NCBI RefSeq assembly: GCF_963678635.1
Contig: NC_087065.1
Location: 52,209,858-52,273,857, forward strand
From: Symsagittifera roscoffensis
Taxonomy: Eukaryota > Xenacoelomorpha > Acoela > Convolutidae
Length of the DNA: 64,000 bases
Direction of reading: 5' to 3'
Positions 47,026 to 56,531 of the stretch are shown one piece after another; position 1 is the first letter of the stretch, and each line of letters starts with the position of its first letter. The translations under genes were made by a program, and so were the position numbers. Under the pieces are notes generated by a model that worked only from the letters and a program-made list of their open reading frames with translations, made no database searches and was not told where the DNA came from.

Positions 47026-48810
47026 TTCATGCAGAAGGAAGGGAGGTTATATTTGAACAAGGACGGAATTGTGGCTTGCAAAAGAAGGGAGGAAGACAGA
47101 GTGCTGTACAAGTATAACGCGATAGTATTACCGCAACTCTATCAGACAGAACTATTATTCAGGTCACATGATCAAATGGGCCATCAGGGGATCGACAAAG
47201 TATATCAGAGGATCCTGAAGCGCTTTGAGTGGCCTGGGATGAAAAAGGCATGCGAGAAATGGGTGACAGCATGTCTGTCATGCCAAGAGGTCAAGGATCC
47301 TAGGAAGTTGCGATTTCCTTTACAATCGATTGAGTCGTCTGAATTCAACGAGGTGGTGCAAATAGATCACCAAAAGATATGCATGACAGACAATGGTTAC
47401 AACCATGTACTGGTAATGATAGATCATTTTACGAAGTATGCAGAGGCCGTGCCCTGCATAACTGCCTCGGCGGAAGAGACATGCGACCACCTGATCAATA
47501 CGTGGATAGCAAGACATGGTTGTCCAATGACGTTTCAATCGGACAATGGAACAGCTTTCGTAGGCGAGCTTACGAAAGAGCTTATGAGACGGTCACAAGT
47601 CGCTCAGGCTCACTCCACGACATACCATCCTCAGACGAATGGCTTAGTGGAAAGACAGAATAGGACGTTAGTGTCGATGCTGAGAGTATATTGTTCCAGG
47701 TACATGACCGATTGGGACAGATATCTTCCACAGGTGATGGGGGCATATAATAGCACGCAACACTCCACCACTGGAGTCAGTCCACACATGATGCTAACTG
47801 GACACGAAAAGTCTTTACCCTTAACCTTCTTCTACCCAGAATATGAGGGAAAGAAAACATCCCCACAGGTCTACGTGAGGGATGTGATCAGACGCCAACA
47901 GGAGTTGAATGACTTGTGTAGACGAAACATTCAGCAGGCACAGGCAAGGCAGAGGAAAAGATTCGACAAGAAAGCAGCTGGTGCAAAAGCCTACTCGGTG
48001 GGAGACTACGTATGGGTATTTCAGAACGTTATACCACCGAAAGGAACAAAGAAGCTTCTAAAAAAGTGGAGGGGACCCTTCATGATTACGGAGGTGCACC
48101 AGGAGGGACGCTTTTATAGACTGAGTACTGGCCGGGCCGCCCACTACGAGAACATCAAGCCACACAATCCATCGACAGAAGACTGGTGTATACCTGCAGA
48201 CATGGAAGAAGGGGATTATTTAATGATGGATCCTGCTTGTGAGGTCAATGAAAAGGGCACCAGGGAGAAGAACGATGGAAACGAGGTCGCAGAGGAAGGT
48301 ACGGATACACCATTGGACCTAGATCCAAACGAACAGATCGAAGCGGAAGACGAAACCTTACCCTACGCAGAAGAGGATTGGCGGGATCCCGAACAGACAG
48401 AGGTTCCCAAGAACTTGGAACCAGATCTTCCGTTCACGATTCAGACTCGTCAGAAGGACGGGACGAGACAAAGAAAGAAATACAATCCTTACGGTGACGA
48501 CTTTGTAGTGGATAGGATAGATCTAAAGAAAATAGTGGAGGAAGTAGTGGGTTTAGAGGAAATAACCGTGTCACAAGACATTGACATAGTCGATGATCAC
48601 GACGATGAGTGGGTTGATGACTGGTCGAAACCCGAAGTAGAATTCGACGATGAGCAACAGCAGTCAAATGAACAAGACCTGACGAACCTGCGCGTCTTAG
48701 AGTGGCTGAACGAAATGACATCAGACCCTAAAGAGACCGACGTTACGATTCAATACGTAGATCGTGAAAGCGCGAAATACATTAAGACCGAACGAGATGA
48801 TCCTTCCTGA
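47026..48810 (+). CDS. pol: Copy 2 gag-pol, part 2: integrase and acidic tail
   Basis: Same frame as part 1, separated only by TAA. The first ATG is at 47029. H2C2 zinc region: His at 47167 and 47182, Cys at 47272 and 47281. Catalytic D,D35E core: Asp at 47365 (QIDHQK), Asp at 47542 (QSDNGTAF), Glu at 47650 (GLVERQNR). GPY/F module WRGPFMITEVH at 48067-48100. Then about 230 residues rich in Asp and Glu of unknown role. All catalytic residues are present. Integrase inserts the cDNA into the host genome. The frame closes at TGA 48808-48810, where copy 1 has a sense codon. Confidence 0.93.
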   Translation, partial: FMQKEGRLYLNKDGIVACKRREEDRVLYKYNAIVLPQLYQTELLFRSHDQMGHQGIDKVYQRILKRFEWPGMKKACEKWVTACLSCQEVKDPRKLRFPLQSIESSEFNEVVQIDHQKICMTDNGYNHVLVMIDHFTKYAEAVPCITASAEETCDHLINTWIARHGCPMTFQSDNGTAFVGELTKELMRRSQVAQAHSTTYHPQTNGLVERQNRTLVSMLRVYCSRYMTDWDRYLPQVMGAYNSTQHSTTGVSPHMMLTGHEKSLPLTFFYPEYEGKKTSPQVYVRDVIRRQQELNDLCRRNIQQAQARQRKRFDKKAAGAKAYSVGDYVWVFQNVIPPKGTKKLLKKWRGPFMITEVHQEGRFYRLSTGRAAHYENIKPHNPSTEDWCIPADMEEGDYLMMDPACEVNEKGTREKNDGNEVAEEGTDTPLDLDPNEQIEAEDETLPYAEEDWRDPEQTEVPKNLEPDLPFTIQTRQKDGTRQRKKYNPYGDDFVVDRIDLKKIVEEVVGLEEITVSQDIDIVDDHDDEWVDDWSKPEVEFDDEQQQSNEQDLTNLRVLEWLNEMTSDPKETDVTIQYVDRESAKYIKTERDDPS

Positions 48811-49521
48811 GCTGCCCAGGAAGGACGAATACTCATTCCAGCTTCTAATCTTGACTTAATACCCGGTATGCGATCGACGGGGACGCCGATGGATATTTTT
48901 GTCCGGGGAGTGGGGGTAGGACTTACCCACACTGAAAACTTGATAATAAAAAAATTGAGAATAGCAAGAGAAACAGGAGACTTAGAAGCAGAAACAGGCG
49001 AAGAACCTAAGAAACCTGACATAGGCAGGGTAGTTGAGTCATATTTTAACTTACCAAATGAATATTCAAATAACATAGTACTAGCAGATAGTGATTTCAT
49101 ACTCACAAACAGAACATGTGCGATAGCAATCACCGCAGACATGAGTTTTAGGACGGCGCTAGCGGCAGATTTTAAGAGGGAATACAAAAACGTAGAATTC
49201 CTTTGGAAGCAAAGACCAGGGATAGGGGGCGTAGCAGCCTAACCCCCGGTGGTGTCGCAGATACCGGGAAAGTACTTATGCTTCTTGGTAACGAGGGCGA
49301 CGGAGAAGCAGCACGTGGACCCAGAAAACCTAGTCTTGTCTTTGACGAGGCTGAGGGACTTCCTTGTGGAAATGGACGTGAAGGAGCTCTCGCTTCCAGT
49401 GTACGATCCAAATAGAGGAAGACTGCATCCTCGGGAATTGTACGCGCTTGTACACGTGATATTCTCTGATACGAACATACAAGTATATCTACATAAGAAA
49501 TATTATTTAAGTATAAGCTGA
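48811..49521 (+). CDS. Copy 2 pol C-terminal extension: macro-like domain, interrupted
   Basis: Same frame again. Residues of 48811-49086 form a linker (MDIFVRGVGVGLTH). From about 49087 a macro-type fold can be read: SDFILTNRTCAIAITADMSF, then AADFKREYKNVEFLW and a GIGGVAA strand. TAA 49240-49242 interrupts, followed by PGKYLCFLVTRATEK, a helix with LTRLRDFLVEM, strand KELSLPVYDPNRGRLHP and HVIFSDTNIQVYLH. Order and spacing match TARG1/ALC1-like macro domains, which bind or hydrolyse ADP-ribose (family knowledge). The usual IGCG-type ligand loop is replaced by YDPNRG, so activity is uncertain. Final stop TGA 49519-49521. Confidence 0.72.
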
Positions 49522-49911
49522 GTGATGTGCGAAAGAGTGTTAGGCCAAAGACCAAGTTGCATGTAATATGTGATATGTGTGTTATGTTATGTTATGTTAT
49601 GTGTTAGGTTATTAAGATCATGGGTAAGTAAGCGTTAGTGACCATGAACAACTAAATGACGATCTTGGGAATAGATCCAAAGTTTGGACTTTCCAATCTT
49701 AGGTCGAATTCCAAAATTTTAGAAACCAATTGATTTTAATAAATTTTAGGATAAATATCTTTTTATCTGAACTGTTTTAAGCAGATTTTAACGATACATG
49801 TTAAGGTGAAACTGACAGGTGTGACAGTCGTGATTCCTTTTCTAGATCCTGATTGATCATTTAAATTACTCACTTGAGTCAAAGAATCGAATCAAACTTG
49901 AAAAGAATAGA
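49522..49911. other. Spacer between gag-pol and ORF2
   Basis: 390 bp, AT-rich, with a TGTTATGTTATG array at about 49580. Conserved in position and much of its sequence in copy 1. No open frame links the two ORFs, so ORF2 needs its own RNA or internal initiation. Confidence 0.75.
49832..49845 (+). promoter_or_regulatory. Candidate 3' splice site before ORF2
   Basis: GATTCCTTTTCTAG followed by ATCCTGATTGATC, 67 bases before the ORF2 ATG. Copy 1 preserves the tract and the AG (26590-26591), and relic 0 has a stronger version (7009-7010). Function inferred from position. Confidence 0.4.
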
Positions 49912-52900
49912 ATGGACAACTTCAACCTGGATGAATTGATGGACCTGGCAGAGGCATATGTAGGACCGATGGTAGATGCGATCTATCGTCGGCTGATCGA
50001 ACGAGACTTCGCTCTGGAGGACCCAGAGGTGGTCATGTTGCTAAACGCCCTGATCAACATCTTGGGGCACGACAACCGTGGGGACCGCCCCACGGAAGTC
50101 CTGTTGATGGCAGCATATGGAGAAAGAGGAGTACTAGACCGCCCGAACATGAGAGTGATGAGGTGGAGAAACGGGGCTCTCTCAGGGAGTGACTTGGCGA
50201 ATGAGCCTGGATTGGGAAGTTCTAGGACATACCAACCAGGTGAGATGCCAATGCCCTCTAAGCCTAAACCTGGGCTGACGAGAATGCATCGGGAGATGAA
50301 CAGCGAGGCGACCTCGTCTGGTTCACCACTGAGAGCAGCTGTGCCACCAAAAGGGGCGAAAGTAACACAGAAGGTTCAGACGAACCAAACCATACAAGAT
50401 CTGGACGAGATGAACGATCAGCTGAGAAGTACGAAGAAGGAGTTAGACGATATGACGAAGACCATGCTGGCGATGGAGAAAGACCGGGACATGTGGAGAA
50501 AATTGTTTGAAGACTGCAACAAAAAGCAGGGTCAAGAGATCGAACGCTTAAGGCAGGAATACAAAGAGCGATCGGAGCAGGTGGCGTTGACAACGGCCGT
50601 GGAGAAAGTAATACCTGCAAGGGATATTCCTCGTGGGCAGTCCCCGATGGAGCTCTTGACGCCTCGAGAAATGAGTCAAACAACGGAGACACGACCTCCA
50701 ATGGAGACAAATCGAGTAACGATCCCGGATCCTAGCGACACCTTGGGTGACCCCGTCGTAGAACAGACAGTGAGAAAACTGATAGAGACAGCTGGACGAT
50801 TGGTCGCTAACAAGAATGCACCAGGTTCCGGGGTGACTGCACCCTATGGAACGATTGACGATACGGGCAGAGTACAACTCTCCCAGACAGTAATCAGACA
50901 AGGGATGAGTAACGTGACACCACTCATGGGGAACTCGAGAATCCCAGAGAGGAAAGTAAGGAAGATGCCAGCGAAGAAAGTGTCTCGTGTAATAGATGTG
51001 CAGAAGAATAATCAATTGAAGTATAATTTCACGGGAGTTCCGGAGACAGATCCGAGAGCCTGCTTCAATCGAGCTACCTGGAGCCCGGCTGTGAACCTGC
51101 AGCAACCACCACTCGGGACATCTCACCTGATATTGGGAGACAGCTTAGTCAGAGTGCTGTCGAATTTGAGGACCTCATGGGTCACCACGGTGATGGCCTT
51201 TGGAGGCGCGACGATTGCCCAATTATATCGCATGGTGGAGCTGATGAATCCAGGGAAGATACCCAATGTGATGATCTTAGTTGGGACGAATGATATCTCC
51301 AGAGGATCAGATGAGCAGGAAGCACTGTGGGAATCAATGATGGTGTGTTTGTTTACCACTCTCTGGCAGAAGTTCAGTTGCGCGGTACTGACCGTTTGCA
51401 CGGTGCCAATGAACGCAAGAAGCCTGACAGCATCAGGAAGAAGGCACAACGAGGGAGTCATGAGATGGAACAACATCTTGAGAAACCTAGCAAATCGAAA
51501 TGCCGGAAGAATGATCCTCATGGACATTGAACATGAATTGAGAGCCATGGATCAAGCCAGACTGACCACAGATGGCATTCACTTCGACAGTGTCGAAGGA
51601 CAAGCTTGGTTGAATCGAGTCTTCCAAGAACGGTTGGATGAGCTGGAAGCAGAACTCTTTGACACAGGAGTGCTGAAGGAAGAGGGAACGGTGAGTGATA
51701 CGGTGATCACCACCTTTGTGCCTCCTAACCTGGAAACACGCTTGGGTACGGTCCCAGCCGTCACAAATTACCGGCAACAAAGCTCCGGTGAACCAGGTCG
51801 AAGAACAGACGTACAAGATCGGTTGGGAGAAGCACCGATGAGGAGGACAATTCATCCTAGGAAAAGGATAGGACCTGTCAACCAACCAATCGAGGAAGTA
51901 GCAGGCACATCTAGATCGGACACTAGATCGGAGACGACGAGTACCAGTCGAGAGGAGAGACCGAGCAGAGGCTCATTGATGTGGTCGCGATCCATACCGT
52001 CTCCTTGGCATATATACAAAGACGAACTAATGAAGCTGGACCTACAGAGAGTGAGCTTCATCGAAGATGCAAGGAGGATGCTGAATGGAGCGACGCTATC
52101 CGTCAGCAGATTGTACTCGATAACCGGCGTAGAATGGTTGATAGCCGCTAGCATAAATTTCAGCTCCACGACGGCCTTGAGATTTGCCGACTTGGAGGGA
52201 CTGCCCTCCAACAACACAATAGGACCTGTGAATGCAAGACCGTTGCAAGATGTGAGATTGAACCATGATGAGAGGAATCGTGAAGAAAGGCCAGGAAGAT
52301 TCCTGATGGCGAGAGCGCCGATTGGACAACACGTGAAGATATTTAGGCAATTGACGACACCACCTGGTCATGTGAAGGAGAGAGTGTACCCAAAACTAGT
52401 GAACCAAGATGGTGATGCCCAGAGATATGGCGGATTGACAGCGATGAAGAAAGATGAGACCATCTTCGCCGCCTACGACAAAGCAGAGACGAGAAAGGCC
52501 AAAATCATGGTAGTAGCGAATTCAGAGTTCGTGTACACCTCTAAGTCTTTGTTTTGGCCGGACGTCATAGTGCTGGCCGCAGTTGACCTAGACCTATTGC
52601 AATCAGTGTCATTGGCTATAGGGGTACAAAGGCAGACAGAAATGAACCCGATAACGATTGTGTTTGCTGGCATCAATGACCATCTACACAGTAGAGGTTT
52701 TCTGAGCAGGCTCAGAGATCCTGCAACAGCAGAAAACGCAGTATGGCCAGCGATAAAAGACATCCTGGAGTCGATGGGTGAAGTGGTAGACGCGACAAAG
52801 AAGGGATCATTCAATAAAGTGACGTTGAGAGTAGTATTTGCGTTGTCTCCGGGATATGCACATCTCCCGGATGGACTGAAATTTGTGTATGCAATGGTAG

Positions 52901-53766
52901 CCTTACTTTCGGAGGGAAAATATGATGTGATCATATCAGCCCCGAATCGCATGATAGAAATGGAGAGCCTGAGGCCACTTAAGGCTGAACTGCCTGCAGT
53001 ATGGTCAGATATCTCAAACGCGATGAGAGGGTTCAAGGACCACGCGCTACACATGTTGGTGTTGGACGAAGTGCTGGGGTTGGAACTGTCCAACTTCAGT
53101 CGGCAACTCAAACTGAAACCAGGAATAGATGACGACCATCGAGTGATCACGGCGATGTCCAACGACTTGTGGTTCCGAGCAATGGAAGTGGCGAGTGAAG
53201 ACACGAGAAGAAAGAATTCACTGGAGACGAGAGCTCATCTGGAAGCGATGGTGCTGAGAACCAAGCCGGAAGCAAACCAGTGGCTACACCTGAATCCGAG
53301 AGTAGCGGCATTGGGTGCAGATGCTTTTCAGCAAGGCCCAGTAATGATCACTAAGATACACGCCTACTTGTTGAAGGAGGTGAACCTGGCGGAAAATGCC
53401 GGAGAAAAGACAGCTGAGTTCGTGAACAGAATGTGTCAGATTACTCTGGAAACCTTCTGGACCCAGGAAGTGAAGGGACAGGAGGGATTTGAAAGGACAG
53501 ACAGCATGCTAGAAGGGTTGGGAGCCGGATGGACCGCGTCCTTCTTGGCAAAAGTTTACCCGAAAGTCTCGCACTATTTGATAAAGGAATTCCTCCAAGC
53601 AGTAGCGAAAGTATCGATAGTGGAATTAATAGCCTTGTTCGTGACATTCGGAGCGGAGAGCTTTGTAAAAGGACCGGCGATACTGCTTACGGATGGAATA
53701 CAGAACCTGCGACTAGATGGACTTCTGACACTGATCGCAATAACCCACGGAAACTTGGGAGGATGA
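49912..53766 (+). CDS. Copy 2 ORF2, part 1: coiled coil, SGNH hydrolase, SGNH-like domain
   Basis: 1284 residues from the first ATG after the spacer. Residues 1-130 are a helical N-terminus shared with relic 0; about 160-225 a coiled coil. An SGNH/GDSL hydrolase spans about 400-580: block I LILGDSLVRVL (Ser411), block II FGGATIAQL (Gly431), block III LVGTNDIS (Asn460), block V DGIHFD (Asp554, His557). The whole catalytic set is present, so an esterase or deacylase activity is likely; the substrate is unknown. About 860-1090 is a second, degenerate SGNH-like unit (ANSEF with Ser871, AGINDHL with Asn922, DDDH with His1076). The frame closes at TGA 53764-53766, while coding sequence continues one base back in the next frame. 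Confidence 0.88.
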   Translation: MDNFNLDELMDLAEAYVGPMVDAIYRRLIERDFALEDPEVVMLLNALINILGHDNRGDRPTEVLLMAAYGERGVLDRPNMRVMRWRNGALSGSDLANEPGLGSSRTYQPGEMPMPSKPKPGLTRMHREMNSEATSSGSPLRAAVPPKGAKVTQKVQTNQTIQDLDEMNDQLRSTKKELDDMTKTMLAMEKDRDMWRKLFEDCNKKQGQEIERLRQEYKERSEQVALTTAVEKVIPARDIPRGQSPMELLTPREMSQTTETRPPMETNRVTIPDPSDTLGDPVVEQTVRKLIETAGRLVANKNAPGSGVTAPYGTIDDTGRVQLSQTVIRQGMSNVTPLMGNSRIPERKVRKMPAKKVSRVIDVQKNNQLKYNFTGVPETDPRACFNRATWSPAVNLQQPPLGTSHLILGDSLVRVLSNLRTSWVTTVMAFGGATIAQLYRMVELMNPGKIPNVMILVGTNDISRGSDEQEALWESMMVCLFTTLWQKFSCAVLTVCTVPMNARSLTASGRRHNEGVMRWNNILRNLANRNAGRMILMDIEHELRAMDQARLTTDGIHFDSVEGQAWLNRVFQERLDELEAELFDTGVLKEEGTVSDTVITTFVPPNLETRLGTVPAVTNYRQQSSGEPGRRTDVQDRLGEAPMRRTIHPRKRIGPVNQPIEEVAGTSRSDTRSETTSTSREERPSRGSLMWSRSIPSPWHIYKDELMKLDLQRVSFIEDARRMLNGATLSVSRLYSITGVEWLIAASINFSSTTALRFADLEGLPSNNTIGPVNARPLQDVRLNHDERNREERPGRFLMARAPIGQHVKIFRQLTTPPGHVKERVYPKLVNQDGDAQRYGGLTAMKKDETIFAAYDKAETRKAKIMVVANSEFVYTSKSLFWPDVIVLAAVDLDLLQSVSLAIGVQRQTEMNPITIVFAGINDHLHSRGFLSRLRDPATAENAVWPAIKDILESMGEVVDATKKGSFNKVTLRVVFALSPGYAHLPDGLKFVYAMVALLSEGKYDVIISAPNRMIEMESLRPLKAELPAVWSDISNAMRGFKDHALHMLVLDEVLGLELSNFSRQLKLKPGIDDDHRVITAMSNDLWFRAMEVASEDTRRKNSLETRAHLEAMVLRTKPEANQWLHLNPRVAALGADAFQQGPVMITKIHAYLLKEVNLAENAGEKTAEFVNRMCQITLETFWTQEVKGQEGFERTDSMLEGLGAGWTASFLAKVYPKVSHYLIKEFLQAVAKVSIVELIALFVTFGAESFVKGPAILLTDGIQNLRLDGLLTLIAITHGNLGG

Positions 53767-55784
53767 TGAAACTGGCACGTTGTCCAGAGCGGATGAAAGA
53801 AAGAGTGAGGAATCTGGATATGAAGAAATCCACAGACTCGTGGAACAAAATAAGAGACCTGAGACACACTCTTATCCAGTATCTCTTGCAGCAGAATCGC
53901 TTTGGAACCGGAGAAGACGAGACAATTGAAAGAGAGGAAGATGTTAGACGACATGTTGGAGGCATGCCGCTGTTAACAGATTTGAGCTTAGCTATGAGAA
54001 TCGATCCCTTGGCGCTGATCAGAGGAGTCACGGAGTTCGTGACAGTGATCTATGGACCAGCAGTCACCTTTGCGTTCCCTGACGTTAAAGTGGAAGCATA
54101 TAGGAGGTCGGTGTTGCACCTGAACCTCATATCGGCAGTGGACGGTAGTACACTGAACTGGTGTGAGCAGCACGCATTGCGAGAGCTCATGAGTGAAGAT
54201 CTGTTATTTGCGAAAATATCGGAGCCAGAGATGACAGTCATCAATTTTGACGATCACTTCTGTGACCGCATGGGAGAAGTAGAAAGAGGGCACATCGAGG
54301 TGTTTCCAAAGCTTTGGAATCTGAGGCCCTATGACAAAACGAATGGTGAAATAACCAGAGTGCCTCGTCTCACAGCAGCATATCACAAGGTGAGAGAAGA
54401 GACGAAGGACTGGGGCGATTACAAGAAGCTACCAGAAGCAATCCCTGAATTCCCTCTGATAAGAAGGATGTTGCTCGGAGCAGTCTCCGTAGTGCAAACT
54501 CCTAGGTTGAGAGCATTCGAAACCAATGAAAGGAGAGTAGGGAATTTCTCGGCGACGATGGATCCATACTTCGTGGGGAGAAATGCCGCCGTGTTACAGT
54601 ACACACGATTTGCGTACACGGATCAAGCGACGAGAAGGCGAATAAGCAACGCTGCTACTCCCAAGCCTGGAAGATTTGATGAGGAATGGAGGGGACTAGG
54701 CTTAGCTCCAATGAGTATGAGAGGCAGGAATGAATTGCCTGAAGCCTCAGTAATCCTGACCAGTGTGAGAAAAGAGATGAAAGTTGCGGGAGTATTGCAG
54801 ACGAGAATTTTCCTAGCACCCTTCGGCTGCGAAGAAATCAAAGTGGTCCATGGAGAAGAGGAAGATAAGTCGGCCGGTACATTGCTCATACCGAGATTCC
54901 AGGAAGAAGCCGACAAAGACGAACAAGGACCATCGAACTCGAATAGGGACAAGTCAGAAGGAGATGACGGACAGGGTGGAAGCCGTCAGACTGAAGAACC
55001 CATGCAACAAGATCAAGCTGGTGGGGAAGACGACAGGGCATCGATAGGAGGAACATCCAGCCTGGATTTCAACATCTTCAGTGATCTTGAAAACAATGCG
55101 GATACGTTGGAAACGACGGAGCTGGATGAAGGCACCTCGACACTGGAGCCTCTGTCAGCCTTTATGGAAATGAAACGGAATTTGCCGGAGAGCAGCTCTC
55201 CTGGCAATACAAGAAATAACGATCAGAGAATCCTCATGGAATCACCTCGGAGGAGAAGAATAGAGGCCTCAGCCAGAGTACCTTTCTTGGGAACGCTACC
55301 CGAAGAAGAATGGGAAGTACATCACCGAGACCACGAGAGTAGGACAGGATGTAAGCTGGACAGAGTGGCGTTCATGGAAGAAGTCTGGACTGTGATTCAG
55401 AGCTATGGGACCCAGTCCATTCTCAAAACAGGTCTCAATCAACCCTTGATGAGAGAAGTACTTGACAAGCTTGATGAGTGTGAAGGGAGACTGAGTGAGT
55501 TATTGATCGACTCAGCCACTGATGAGAGTGAAGCGAATTCTCCCATCAAGATGACACCGCAGGACAATGAAGGAGAGGTGGTGTACCTGTCAAGGACCAG
55601 GAGAGGAACGATGCGATCGAAAATGGTGATTGATAAAATCAATGCGATGAAAATGAAGTTAGGCAGCAGAGTGATGCCGAGGAGGATTGGAAAGACGAAA
55701 GTGGATTCGGAAATATCGATGAAAGCTGGTAACTCAGCGAAAAGAAAACGAGTCGAGGAAGTCATGGATTTGGGGGCAAGGTGA
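53763..55784 (+). CDS. Copy 2 ORF2, part 2: unknown middle region
   Basis: Coding continues in the -1 frame from about 53763. The upstream part of that frame back to 53529 is a shadow. The region is open for about 670 codons. It begins with a basic helical stretch (KLARCPERMKERVRNLDMKK), then a segment with FAKISEPEMTVINFDDHF and WNLRPYDKTNGEITRVPRL, then acidic low-complexity linkers around 54900-55100 and VPFLGTLPEEEWEVHHRD. Copy 1 retains only the part after about 55057, and relic 0 lacks it. No family recognised. The frame ends because copy 2 has one extra base near 55775 compared with copy 1. Confidence 0.75.
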   Translation: MMKLARCPERMKERVRNLDMKKSTDSWNKIRDLRHTLIQYLLQQNRFGTGEDETIEREEDVRRHVGGMPLLTDLSLAMRIDPLALIRGVTEFVTVIYGPAVTFAFPDVKVEAYRRSVLHLNLISAVDGSTLNWCEQHALRELMSEDLLFAKISEPEMTVINFDDHFCDRMGEVERGHIEVFPKLWNLRPYDKTNGEITRVPRLTAAYHKVREETKDWGDYKKLPEAIPEFPLIRRMLLGAVSVVQTPRLRAFETNERRVGNFSATMDPYFVGRNAAVLQYTRFAYTDQATRRRISNAATPKPGRFDEEWRGLGLAPMSMRGRNELPEASVILTSVRKEMKVAGVLQTRIFLAPFGCEEIKVVHGEEEDKSAGTLLIPRFQEEADKDEQGPSNSNRDKSEGDDGQGGSRQTEEPMQQDQAGGEDDRASIGGTSSLDFNIFSDLENNADTLETTELDEGTSTLEPLSAFMEMKRNLPESSSPGNTRNNDQRILMESPRRRRIEASARVPFLGTLPEEEWEVHHRDHESRTGCKLDRVAFMEEVWTVIQSYGTQSILKTGLNQPLMREVLDKLDECEGRLSELLIDSATDESEANSPIKMTPQDNEGEVVYLSRTRRGTMRSKMVIDKINAMKMKLGSRVMPRRIGKTKVDSEISMKAGNSAKRKRVEEVMDLGAR

Positions 55785-56531
55785 TTATCAATTGTCTGGC
55801 ACAGATAGAATATTAACTGATATAGCGATGGTGCCACCCATTCTCATGGCGGGGATAAAGTCAACCGGTTATAAATCCAAAAGGAGTGACCGCACTCTGA
55901 CTGGAGCAACTTTAAAAATGGAAATACTCAGTCAATGTGGAGAGAGTAAAATGAGGGACTTCAAACCATCTCCCATGAATCATGGAAAAGGAAGTGTTGC
56001 AGGACAACTGACACCAGTGGAATACAACCGACTAACAGTGTCTGAGACATTGTCGATAGATGAACCCACCGGTGGAAACATGGAGATGTTGGAATACCGA
56101 AACTCGGCTAGAGGGTATGTAATGGCCCTGGAAGACGGAAAAGCCATGGAGGGTTATCTGGAAATGATGTTGCAAGGCACCACCCTCAAGCAGAAGGCGT
56201 ATGGAACTTTGGCGTCGTCTGACGTAGAGGCGGAGACGATCGAGCAGTTAGTGAGCCTTCCATGGAAAGCAGTAGTATTGAGGTATTTCGAAGAAGAAAT
56301 GAGGACTACGCCAAGAATACATGCTCTCGTGGCAGTACCTTACGTAAGGACAGAATTACAACTCAGGCTCGCCTGGTGCATGATGGGACTGACTCGCGAA
56401 GAATATGATTCAGAAGAAAGGAAGAGATCAAAGGAGGAAAAAGTTTTCCTTATGACGAATCTGAGGGATCTGATAGTCCAGGAGGGAGCAGCAGTAGCGT
56501 GTGCAAAGCGGAGAGACGCTCTCTGCTCTCT
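55785..56531 (+). CDS. Copy 2 ORF2, part 3: unknown region
   Basis: After the extra base near 55775 the match to copy 1 (about 31870-32600) runs in this frame: GTDRILTDIAMVPPILMAG, SQCGESKMRDFKPSPMNHGK, TIEQLVSLPWKAVVLRYFEE and GLTREEYDSEERKRSKEEKV. It is a mix of basic and helical segments, of no family known to me. The frame leaves the conserved sequence at a 7-base tandem duplication (GCTCTCT twice, 56518-56531) that copy 1 lacks; the residual frame runs on to 56589 as an artefact. Confidence 0.75.

Noticed and set aside
53529-53762. Start of part 2 of ORF2 at the ATG 53529
   Set aside because: This stretch overlaps part 1, whose frame matches relic 0; it is a shadow frame upstream of the break.
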